Shown here one piece after another: positions 1-7,793 of a DNA stretch of 13,198 nt. The stretch lies in assembly GCA_937897085.1 (NCBI GenBank), contig CALCOR010000100.1, positions 1 through 13,198 on the forward strand, in the 5' to 3' direction. This DNA is from an uncultured euryarchaeote (GTDB lineage: Archaea > Thermoplasmatota > Poseidoniia > Poseidoniales > Thalassarchaeaceae). The notes below the pieces were generated by a model that saw only the letters and a list, made by a program, of their open reading frames with translations, ran no database searches and was not told the DNA's origin. Position numbers and translations under genes: made by a program. Each line of letters begins with the position of its first letter. Positions within the stretch are counted from its first letter, which is position 1.

Positions 1-226
1 GCCGCTTATCTCTCAACAAAACCTCAACACAAACCAAGAGCCTCTAACAGGGCCGACCCATTTTGTCAATTCGTATTGGAGACCGACCGCAGGATTGGAT
101 ATGCCCTTGAATGAGTATGAATAATCAATTAACAGACGAATCAATGGGTATCTGCTTAGGCCCATGCGATTGGATATAGCCAATCAATGGGCTTTCAGTT
201 GGCCGAACTAGACGCTAGCCTCTGAG
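1..226. other. Gene-free, comparatively AT-rich intergenic region with repeats
   Basis: No credible coding region, tRNA or rRNA is visible here. The stretch is visibly richer in A/T than the genes to its right. It contains two pairs of repeated 10-mers and a nested inverted repeat, listed separately. It lies downstream of the minus-strand gene ending at 227. The minus strand reads T-rich near bases 15-36, which could serve as an archaeal-type termination region, but this is weak. It may also hold the promoter of a gene lying outside the left edge. Confidence 0.6.
93..191. repeat. Interleaved short direct repeats with nested inverted repeat
   Basis: The 10-mer GATTGGATAT occurs at 93-102 and again at 168-177. 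The 10-mer AATCAATGGG occurs at 139-148 and again at 182-191. The second copies build a dyad: CCCAT (161-165) faces ATGGG (187-191), and inside it ATTGG (169-173) faces CCAAT (180-184), with a 6-nt loop at 174-179. CCCAT at 161-165 could instead pair with ATGGG at 144-148, so two mutually exclusive hairpins are possible. The role is unknown: a regulator binding region, a structured RNA leader and an element boundary are all possible. Confidence 0.55.
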
Positions 227-670
227 TCAATCTGGCATGCCACAGACGACGATGCAGACCGATTCCAAGGTCTCGAGCGGAATGATCTGGCCCCGGGAAT
301 ACATGCGCTTCTCCTTGTCGTCGAGGTCGCGGCGGGAGTGCTTCTCGTCAGCCCTGGCCTTCTTCAGAGCCTTCCACAACGCCTTGGTCGGCGCCACGTA
401 GACGGTGTGCGAGTTCGCCATCACCCAGTAGTGTGCCTGCTTGCGCGCCAGCCCGAATCCCGAAGCCTTCCACCGGCTCTCCCGGTCAGCCCGCTGTTCC
501 AGCTCGAGGAAATGCATGCCAGTCTCCTCTGAGATGACATCGAAGCGAATCGTGACTCGTGAACCGTCGGGAGTCACCATGTCCCAGCCTTCGGCCTTGT
601 GCTTGCCGTCAAGGTGGGTCCAACCGAACGTGTCGGCGACAGCGCGCTCACGTGCGAGGATGTCGTCCAT
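227..670 (-). CDS. Hypothetical protein with degenerate PD-(D/E)XK nuclease-like pattern
   Basis: A 147-aa protein of unknown role. I placed the start at the ATG at 670, where the protein-like sequence (MDDILARERA) begins; the upstream codons look non-coding, and an alternative ATG lies at 700. A G-run (TAGGGGGG) sits about 8 nt before the start and may act as a ribosome binding site. The layout resembles a small restriction-endonuclease-like family seen in phages and microbes: Trp-Asp (W29-D30), a strand that would normally carry ExK, then a TGxxFLE-type stretch (50-58), a Trp-x-x-Ser-Gly segment (67-71), a KxAHYWV strand (77-83) and an APTKALWKAL helix (93-102). Here the ExK position reads T40-I41-R42, so catalysis is doubtful. 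The C-terminal third is highly charged. The fold assignment is inference from remembered family patterns; the gene being real is more certain than its function. Confidence 0.6.
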   Translation of the reverse strand: MDDILARERAVADTFGWTHLDGKHKAEGWDMVTPDGSRVTIRFDVISEETGMHFLELEQRADRESRWKASGFGLARKQAHYWVMANSHTVYVAPTKALWKALKKARADEKHSRRDLDDKEKRMYSRGQIIPLETLESVCIVVCGMPD

Positions 671-786
671 CTGTGGCCCCCCTAACTTTCCAGAACCCAT
701 CACAGGATATGAGCGCCGCGCCGACGGCAACTGCGTACACTTGCCCGCAATGAGCCGTTCAGTCGCGCTTGTTCCAGTACTGAGCG

Positions 787-793
787 TTGATAA
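787..793 (+). promoter_or_regulatory. Putative TATA box of the eif1A cluster
   Basis: TTGATAA is centred 28 nt before the ATG at 818, where a TATA box would direct transcription to start at or next to the start codon. A GGTG at 804-807 could add a weak Shine-Dalgarno if the leader is longer. This is inference from position and composition only. Confidence 0.4.
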
Positions 794-817
794 GGGGTGC
801 TCAGGTGGAACCGGTGA

Positions 818-1298
<481 letters not shown>

Positions 1299-1318
<20 letters not shown>

Positions 1319-2339
1319 TCTTCGAGGTGCTTCCATCTCCCGCAAGCGGTCAACCAAACGCCGCAGCGGCAAGCGACGTGAATGGCAGGACCTGCGCGAC
1401 CAGCAGGCGTCGCAGAAAGCAGAGGAAGCGGGCATCGAAGGTGAGCCGGAAGGTCCGGAACTTGAACCGGAATACGATGACAAGTGGCTCGAGGAAGCGG
1501 AGCAGGAGCCCGAGGAGTTGCACAAGTCCTTGGAGAAGGCGGACAAGCGCTGGGGATGGATGGCAGAGAAGAGCAACGCCCGCATGTTCTCCGTGATCGA
1601 GGAGCGAATGGCCGGCGTGCTCGGCAAGGGTCTGTTCGAATGGGTCGACCGCCGTGTACTCGACGAGGTGTTCGATCAGTCCACTCTTCTGGCCATTTAC
1701 AAACTGATGACCCAAGGTCACATCGACACGCTAGAATGGCCGATAGCGCGCGGCAAGGAGGCACACGTCTTCCGCGGCGAGGGAGAGTCGGGACCGATAG
1801 CGGTGAAGATCTTCCACACCAGCAACGCGGTGTTTCGCGGATTGATGCAATACATCGAGGGCGACCCGAGATTCGGAGGACTCAGACGCCGTCATCGCCA
1901 ACTGGTCGATATCTGGGTGCGCAAGGAGCAGCGCAATCTGCTGCGCATGCGCAAGTGTGGACTGCGTGTCCCTGAGCCGTTCGCCCTGTTCAAGAACGTG
2001 CTCGTGATGAGTTACGTCGGTGACGACACCGGCCCCGCTCCTCGCCTGCGCGATGCAGATGTGGAATCCCCCCAGCCGGTCTACGATGAACTGCTGGAGT
2101 TCCTGAGGATACTCTGGAACGACGCAGGCATGGTCCACGCCGACTTCTCAGACTACAACATCCTCTGGCACGATGGTGAGCCGTGGGTGATAGACGCCGG
2201 TCAATCGGTCGTCGAGAGACATCCGAACGCCAATGAATTCCTCGTGCGCGACGCTACTCGTCTGGTGCAGTGGGCAAATCGCCAAGGGCTGGAAGTCGAA
2301 CTCGCCGACGCCATGGTGACGATTCTCGGTAGCGAATGA
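1299..2339 (+). CDS. rio1: RIO1-type atypical serine kinase/ATPase
   Basis: Rio kinases act as ATPases in late maturation of the small ribosomal subunit. The core shows the Rio1 landmarks: a flexible loop GKEAHVF (152-158) in place of a glycine-rich loop, ATP-binding lysine K170 in AVKIF, the HADFSDYN catalytic loop (280-287, catalytic D282, N287) and metal-binding D299 in VIDAGQSV. Many Rio1 proteins read ID(V/A)SQSV there; this one has Gly for the Ser. The start is the ATG at 1299, which overlaps the end of eif1A by 20 bp; a GTG at 1308 is the alternative. Codons further upstream in this frame only mirror the eif1A acidic tail. At 346 aa it is longer than usual archaeal Rio1 (about 250-260 aa), because of an Arg/Lys-rich then Glu-rich N-terminal extension of about 85 residues. 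The overlap implies co-transcription and translational coupling with eif1A. Confidence 0.94.
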
Positions 2340-2350
2340 GCACCGCCGAC

Positions 2351-2358
2351 TTCAATTA
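2351..2358 (+). promoter_or_regulatory. Putative TATA box before the KH-domain gene
   Basis: TTCAATTA is centred about 27 nt before the ATG at 2382, in the 42-bp gap after rio1. No Shine-Dalgarno is close to that ATG; the G-run at 2359-2362 is about 20 nt away. The gene may therefore have its own leaderless transcript besides read-through from rio1. Confidence 0.35.
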
Positions 2359-2381
2359 GGGGTCATTGGTCGGCAGCCAGC

Positions 2382-3113
2382 ATGCATGCGTCAGTACGGA
2401 TTCCGATGAACCGCGTGGCGGTGCTTATCGGCACAGGTGGTGAGACGCGCCGGGCGATTGAGAAGGCATCGGGCGCGGCCTTGGATGTCGACTCGCAGTC
2501 GGGTGAAATCAGCATCATCTGGAAGGAAGGGGATGATATCGACCCAATCATGCAGATGAAGTTGCCAGACATGATCAAAGCAATCGGCCGCGGGATGTCC
2601 CCCAAGCGTGCCCTCCGACTGCTCGGCGACGACCTGTTCTTCCAGTTGGTCGACATGCGCGATTGGGTCGGCAAGCGGGCTAACCAACAGCGGCGCATGC
2701 GCGGGCGGTTGATCGGCAGGAACGGTCGTATTCGCAAGTTGATCGAGGAGCACTCCGGCTGTGAGATGGCGGTCTACGGCAGCACAATCGTACTGGTCGG
2801 AGATGAGGAAGGTCTGCCTCTGGCGAGCAAGGCAGTAGAGCGCATCCTGTGCGGAGCAGAGCACAGCTCGGTGATCAAGCGCCTCGAACGAGAGCGACGT
2901 GAACGGCGCATACGGGCGCGTAAACTGGAGAACATGGAGGAGCGCACCGCTGAGGAAGGAGTGGAGTTCGAGGCACTGGTACCAGGGCTTGCCGATGCAC
3001 GCCGTCGCCAACGCCGTTACATGTCGAGTGAGGACGACCCTGACGATGAGCAGGAGTCCGACGAAGTGATGGAACTGGAAGAGGACGAGTCTGTCAATTG
3101 GTCTGAAGAGTGA
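2382..3113 (+). CDS. KH-domain RNA-binding protein (Dim2/Pno1-like)
   Basis: The 243-aa protein carries two KH domains in the arrangement of archaeal Dim2/Pno1/Krr1 homologues, which bind the 3' end of pre-16S rRNA during small-subunit assembly and contact aIF2 or Nob1 in studied species. KH1 spans about residues 4-75 with GxxG at 17-20 (GTGG). KH2 spans about 85-158 with GRNG at 112-115. A basic helix (165-182) follows, then a strongly acidic tail of about 60 residues that archaeal homologues often lack or have shorter. The start at 2382 leaves only a few residues before the first KH strand; a second in-frame ATG at 2406 would cut into that strand. Position behind eif1A and rio1 supports the ribosome-assembly role. 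Its last 20 bp overlap the end of the convergent surface-protein gene. Confidence 0.92.
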   Translation: MHASVRIPMNRVAVLIGTGGETRRAIEKASGAALDVDSQSGEISIIWKEGDDIDPIMQMKLPDMIKAIGRGMSPKRALRLLGDDLFFQLVDMRDWVGKRANQQRRMRGRLIGRNGRIRKLIEEHSGCEMAVYGSTIVLVGDEEGLPLASKAVERILCGAEHSSVIKRLERERRERRIRARKLENMEERTAEEGVEFEALVPGLADARRRQRRYMSSEDDPDDEQESDEVMELEEDESVNWSEE

Positions 3114-4881
3114 CTCGCCGCTTGTGACTCATCCAGATACTGATGAACAGCCCCGCCAAGATGACGGTCAGCATGTCTGGCATGAACCCGGGAACAACAC
3201 CGATCATTCCTGGCTCCGCGCCTTGTGCGACGACGTAGACCTCGTTGTTGCCCTCATCCTTCTCGTCGATCGCGTAATCGCCGTCGATCACGATTCGAAT
3301 GTCCAGTTCACCCGCGGAGAGAATGGTCACCGACCAGATCAGCGTCTCCTTCAGGTCGACCAGCGAACCGGAACTCAAGGTGCGCGTCTCGATAGTGGTC
3401 CAATTGACAGTGCTGTCCCTGTCGGCCGGCGCGGTCTGCAGGCTGACCGAAGGGCTTCCTGTCCACGGCTCGTTGCTGATGAGCACCGAGGTGATGTTCA
3501 CAATGCCACTACTACCGGCGCGCACGACCAGCCGATCCACCGAGGCGCTCTCCCAGGAGAGGTCGAGGCTCGGAAGCACGATGAAGTGCTGCACAGGTGA
3601 GGATGCGCTGTTGCTCGCATTGTCCTGCAGCACTGCTTTCAGGGACAGGTACTGCCCCTGCTTCGTGCTCCAGACGATCGATGAGGGAAGCGACGCTGTC
3701 TGTCCGGTGCCGAACTGAATCCAGGCATTGGTCAGGTCGGGTGGGTCGCCGATACCGTCTGCGTCGAATCCGTAGTAGAGTGTGGTGTTCGCCGCATCGA
3801 TGCCCGAGCGGTCGTCACTCGCCTGCACGCTCGCTGTGACTCCTCCGAAGAGGTTGGTGACGAGTTCAGGCAGCACCCAGCCACCGGCGACGGGATTCGT
3901 CTGGTCGACAGAGATGATCGCTGAGGTAGCGCTTCCAGCGTTGCCCAGAAGGTCCACAGCCCGGAATTCGATGGTTCGCACACCTTCCTGAAGTGCAATC
4001 GAGCCGCCTCCGGTGTTTCCGATGCCAGTCCATGTCGAGTCGGCTGAATCGCGCACTTCGTAGTGATCGATGCCGCAGCCGCCGTTGTCGCTCGCTCCGA
4101 TGTTCAGCCCACTGAACGAGAGCGAGGTGTCATCGGTCCATCCGCTGCCAACGGAGAGCGAAGGAGTTCCTACATCAGGACCGACTGTGTCGATGCCGAT
4201 GTAGAGGTCCGCGGTAGCTGAGTTCGACGCAGTATCGAACACCTTCAGTTGGGCTGTCCATGTACCCTGTGCCGGGAAGGAACCGGTGGTCCAGTCCCAG
4301 CGGTAGGCGAAGAAACCGGGCCCGTCATTGGAGGGCGCGCCAGGCCCAGGAACCCCCGTGAGAGCAGCATGGCTCAGGTGGGCGTCGGTGGCGTTCCAGG
4401 TGAACGACAGCACCCCGGTGCTCGGAATGTCAAACCAAGCGCGGTCAGAAATCGCCGACCCGCCCCCGAGGTCAGGCGAGAGCACGGCGAACTGCAGGTT
4501 GGCAGGATCGGTGTTGTCGACTGTGAAATTTCCACTCAGACTGGTTCCCAATGAAGCGCCACTGTCGAATCCTTCCATGCGCAGGCGGTAGTCACCGTCT
4601 ACCACTCCAGTGGTGTCCCAATTGTAGATCCATGGACTGGAACTCAGGTTCACGATGGTCGCCCAAACGCTGCCGTTCCATACCTCTAGCAACAGGGCAT
4701 CCACATCGGTGGTGTTGACCGCCACGATGGTGAACGAGCCACCGACGACATCACCTTCGTCCGGTCCGCTGCCGAAGTCTGGTGTGACAGCCCTTCCACC
4801 AGCAGCGATTGTGCTGGGGGCCAGCAGGCTAGCCAGCAGAACCAGAGCGAGCAGTATGACGCGTGTGGCGCAGCCTCTCAT
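3094..4881 (-). CDS. Secreted Ig-like repeat protein with C-terminal PGF-type membrane anchor
   Basis: A 595-aa exported protein of unknown binding partner. The start at 4881 gives a classic signal peptide: MRGCATR, then a leucine-rich core (8-21) and probable cleavage after AIA-like residues near 26-27. The longer reading frame to 4950 adds 23 residues that would bury the signal. The body consists of beta-sandwich modules typical of archaeal surface proteins: an Ig-like domain ending in GNFTVDNTDP, two modules with ATDAHLS/ASDNGGCGIDHYEV and AVDLLGNAG-type motifs, and a CARDB-like domain ending in DEKDEGNNEVYVV. Many N-x-S/T sites suggest N-glycosylation. The tail has Pro-Gly-Phe (564-566), a hydrophobic segment (567-584) and a basic end (HKRR), the layout of PGF-CTERM sorting signals processed by archaeosortases. 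It diverges from the CARDB/zinc-ribbon gene at 5021. Confidence 0.8.
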   Translation of the reverse strand: MRGCATRVILLALVLLASLLAPSTIAAGGRAVTPDFGSGPDEGDVVGGSFTIVAVNTTDVDALLLEVWNGSVWATIVNLSSSPWIYNWDTTGVVDGDYRLRMEGFDSGASLGTSLSGNFTVDNTDPANLQFAVLSPDLGGGSAISDRAWFDIPSTGVLSFTWNATDAHLSHAALTGVPGPGAPSNDGPGFFAYRWDWTTGSFPAQGTWTAQLKVFDTASNSATADLYIGIDTVGPDVGTPSLSVGSGWTDDTSLSFSGLNIGASDNGGCGIDHYEVRDSADSTWTGIGNTGGGSIALQEGVRTIEFRAVDLLGNAGSATSAIISVDQTNPVAGGWVLPELVTNLFGGVTASVQASDDRSGIDAANTTLYYGFDADGIGDPPDLTNAWIQFGTGQTASLPSSIVWSTKQGQYLSLKAVLQDNASNSASSPVQHFIVLPSLDLSWESASVDRLVVRAGSSGIVNITSVLISNEPWTGSPSVSLQTAPADRDSTVNWTTIETRTLSSGSLVDLKETLIWSVTILSAGELDIRIVIDGDYAIDEKDEGNNEVYVVAQGAEPGMIGVVPGFMPDMLTVILAGLFISIWMSHKRRVTLQTN

Positions 4882-5020
4882 GGTAACAGTGTCAGGACGC
4901 CTCGCCTCCGCTTCAACCCTTTCCACGAAGAACGAGGGGAATCGTCGCACATGAGGGCCTGAGAGCAGCGACCGGCGCGCGGGCGGGGGATTGAAGTGCT
5001 GCGCACTTCCTCATGCGTGC
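4882..5020. promoter_or_regulatory. Divergent promoter region between two surface-protein genes
   Basis: This 139-bp gap must hold promoters for both flanking genes. TTGAAG occurs facing each way: at 4991-4996 on plus, centred about 27 nt before the ATG at 5021, and at 4911-4916 on minus, centred about 32 nt before the ATG at 4881. Both are plausible but weak TATA-like elements. A perfect 7-bp hairpin (GAAGTGC 4993-4999, loop 5000-5002, GCACTTC 5003-5009) overlaps the plus-side element and may be an operator or a coincidental fold. Confidence 0.4.
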
Positions 5021-7732
5021 ATGCGCAGAGCGTCAGCCTTGGTTCTCCTGCTGTTGCTCATTCCGAGTTTACTCGCTCTCGCATCCGTGTCTGGAGAGGT
5101 TGCGGGTGACATCGTATTCTCCAGCGACAGCATCTCGTTGGCATCGAATAACCCGACAGAAGGCGATGACCTCGGCATGACGATCACGCTCACGAACAAT
5201 GCGACCGTTGAGGCCAGTGGCGTGCAGATATCCCTGCATCCTGACTCGACAGCCAACGCGGCGTTCCACTCTGAAACGGTCGTGGTGCCCGCCTCTGGAT
5301 TTCTGCAGGTCAGTGCGACCTGGCTGAATGTTCCGTTTGGAACACACCTTGTTGTCCTTCAGGTCACCCACTCGAGTGAAACCGCCTCCGTCAACAGGTC
5401 GTTCACTGCCTCCGGGTTGGCGGATCTGGTGGTCACATCGCTACAGATATCTCCCGCATCAGGCATGCACACCAACGACCTCGTGGACATCACTTGCGAC
5501 ATCAAAAATCAGGGTAATGCCGCCGCCGCGTCAAGCCATCTGCTTCTCGAACTCGACGGAATCTTGCTGGCGGAGTTGTCGGTCGCGATGCTCCCTACGA
5601 ATCAGACGGTGCAGGTGTCAACTTCGTTCAACGCCCCATCCTCAGGGGTTCACGAGTTGATTGCCACAGCGAACTCGCAGTCTGCAGACGGTGTCACCGA
5701 GAGTGATTCATCGAACAACAACAACGTACAACCAGTCCAATTCACTGTTCTTCCAGACCCTGATTACCACCACCATCCGCAGTCGGACCCAGATGTGCTG
5801 GTGTCGACCGCGACCGACGCGCTGGCAGGACCGTGGACGGTGTCCGGTCAGATCCTCAGGATGGGTGGGGAGGGTGACACCTCCATCGAGGTCGCAATCT
5901 CGGTCGTCGAGGCGGGCGGTGACAGGCTGGTCCGGCTGTTCTTCGTCAACTTCAGTGAAGCGGAGCCGCTGGCAAGCTGGTCGGAGTCCCTGACCACTCA
6001 GGAGTTGCAGATCAGTGATCCAGGCGATTACACCCTTCTGATCGATATCGATCCGGATGACATGGTGGCCCAGTCGATTACGTTCAACGATGTGACCACG
6101 ACCACGCTCACGCTACACGCCGAGCCCAACGCGGTCGTGTCGGGGTTCGCTCCGGCATCGAGCAGCACGGTGATGCCCGGAGATCCTGTTTCGTTCAACG
6201 TGACGGTCACCAATGTCGGCATATTGGCGGTGTTCGGCTCGCTGCACGCAACCTTCGATGGCACTCAACTCACCTCCAAACAGGGGCTGGCGCTTCCACC
6301 CGGGTCTGAGAGCACCTACACGTTCACCGCAACGGCTTCAGGAGATGCGAACGAGGTGCTGCAGTTCATATCCACCTGGGAGGCATCGGAAGGCTCCTAT
6401 GACTCAGCCAGCGATGACAACACTGCCACCGGCAGCGTGACGCTGCGCACTGACCTGCGCCTGCGCTTCCTGCAGGGCACAGAATCGTGGTCCCCGAATC
6501 CACCGCTGCGGCTGGGAGAGACCTATTCTTACACGATTGACATCATCTCTGACGACGGCTCCGGAACAGAGACGTTCACCTGCCTCGACCACACCCATGG
6601 AAAGGAGTTCGGCACTCGCACGCTCACGTTCTCCGAATCCGGTGATTCCGCCACCATGCTGTGTGAATTCACTGCCGAGCGCACAGGATCGTTCGAACTC
6701 TACGTGCTGCCCGATGGTGACACCGTAGCAGCCTGGACCTCTCCATGGTCGGTGACCGCGAGCGGCGTGGTGGTTCAGAACGAAGGTGGCGGCGGCTGGG
6801 GCGGCATCCTGCTGTTGTTCGCTGGCGCCCTGTTCCTCGGCGGAGTGCTGCTCGCTGCCGTGGTGCTCACCCGCGCAGGTGAGAGTGATGCAGAGCGAGA
6901 GACTTACGATTACTGTCCTGCATGCGAAGGAGAACTGACAGGAGAGGAGGACCAATGCCCTCACTGCGACTTCGACCTTCTCGAAGGATTGTCGCAGTTC
7001 CACGACTGTGAGGAGTGTGAGGCCTCCATCCCCGACTTGATGGAGCACTGCCCCTACTGCGGGGCGACGCAGGACATCAGCGATTACTACGAGAGGCGGG
7101 TGCGCAAGGAGGTGCCAATCGCCTCGGACCCTGAGCCAGAAGAGACCGAGGATGGTGAGGATGAGGATGACGATGAGGTCGTCCTCGGCACCGAGGATTT
7201 CTCGGAACAGTTGGAGTCGATGGGCTGGAGCGAGGAGCAGTATGAGAGCGAGTGGGACGATCAGTTGTCACGGGCCGAGGTGGAACTTGACGAAGCCGCT
7301 GCCTGGCACGCTACTCAGGAGGAGTTGACAGAAGAGGAGACAGAGGACACGATCACCGAAACCTCCCTGCGTCGTTCCGTCGAAGAGGAACGGGTCGACC
7401 TCGATGCGATGATTGGCAAGAAGGATGAGCGCCGCCATCTGCTCGACGAACAGGTCGACCTCACAGCATCTGATGCGGACATCCGCGCCGACATCTACGA
7501 CATCACCGGTGAGGACGGAGTGCTGCCCGGAGACGTGGTCAAAGTGGACATGGCTCCTGACTCCATGACCGGCGGCGAAGGCATGAAGGAAACCCACGAA
7601 GACGTTGATTTCGGTGTCGGGGATGACACGCCCGTCTCAAAGGGGCCATCTCCTAGTGAAGGGGGTCGCGGGAAGCAACGACGGACACCCAGCCGCAGGA
7701 AGCGGGACGGCGATGATTCCGACGCCTCCTGA
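5021..7732 (+). CDS. CARDB-repeat single-pass membrane protein with cytoplasmic double zinc ribbon
   Basis: A 903-aa type I membrane protein. The ATG at 5021 begins a clean signal peptide (MRRASALVLLLLLIPSLLAL); the frame extends to a TTG at 4991, which adds only unlikely residues. Outside the cell, at least three CARDB-like beta modules lie near residues 25-130, 133-245 and 365-475, with TLTNNATVEASG, DIKNQGNAAAAS and TVTNVGILAVFG motifs; further beta-rich sequence runs to about 585. After a glycine-rich hinge comes one membrane segment (about 594-617). The cytoplasmic side starts with two zinc ribbons: C632-x2-C635 with C646-x2-C649, and C663-x2-C666 with C677-x2-C680. About 220 residues of acidic, probably disordered sequence and a basic end (KQRRTPSRRKR) follow. 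The architecture suggests a sensor or adaptor linking the surface to a cytoplasmic partner, but no function is established. Confidence 0.82.
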   Translation: MRRASALVLLLLLIPSLLALASVSGEVAGDIVFSSDSISLASNNPTEGDDLGMTITLTNNATVEASGVQISLHPDSTANAAFHSETVVVPASGFLQVSATWLNVPFGTHLVVLQVTHSSETASVNRSFTASGLADLVVTSLQISPASGMHTNDLVDITCDIKNQGNAAAASSHLLLELDGILLAELSVAMLPTNQTVQVSTSFNAPSSGVHELIATANSQSADGVTESDSSNNNNVQPVQFTVLPDPDYHHHPQSDPDVLVSTATDALAGPWTVSGQILRMGGEGDTSIEVAISVVEAGGDRLVRLFFVNFSEAEPLASWSESLTTQELQISDPGDYTLLIDIDPDDMVAQSITFNDVTTTTLTLHAEPNAVVSGFAPASSSTVMPGDPVSFNVTVTNVGILAVFGSLHATFDGTQLTSKQGLALPPGSESTYTFTATASGDANEVLQFISTWEASEGSYDSASDDNTATGSVTLRTDLRLRFLQGTESWSPNPPLRLGETYSYTIDIISDDGSGTETFTCLDHTHGKEFGTRTLTFSESGDSATMLCEFTAERTGSFELYVLPDGDTVAAWTSPWSVTASGVVVQNEGGGGWGGILLLFAGALFLGGVLLAAVVLTRAGESDAERETYDYCPACEGELTGEEDQCPHCDFDLLEGLSQFHDCEECEASIPDLMEHCPYCGATQDISDYYERRVRKEVPIASDPEPEETEDGEDEDDDEVVLGTEDFSEQLESMGWSEEQYESEWDDQLSRAEVELDEAAAWHATQEELTEEETEDTITETSLRRSVEEERVDLDAMIGKKDERRHLLDEQVDLTASDADIRADIYDITGEDGVLPGDVVKVDMAPDSMTGGEGMKETHEDVDFGVGDDTPVSKGPSPSEGGRGKQRRTPSRRKRDGDDSDAS

Positions 7733-7793
7733 GCGGCTGGTGGCGGGCATGTCAGAGCAACGCCTATGATTGAGCAGTACACATCGGTGCGGG

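Noticed and set aside
1..226. Insertion sequence or integrase attachment end
   Set aside because: There is no transposase or integrase, no terminal inverted repeats paired with a target duplication, and no tRNA 3' end. The repeats are reported only as repeats.
6404..7048. Minus-strand open frame of 214 codons
   Set aside because: Antisense to the membrane and zinc-ribbon part of the CARDB protein, whose cysteine pattern shows the plus frame is the coding one.
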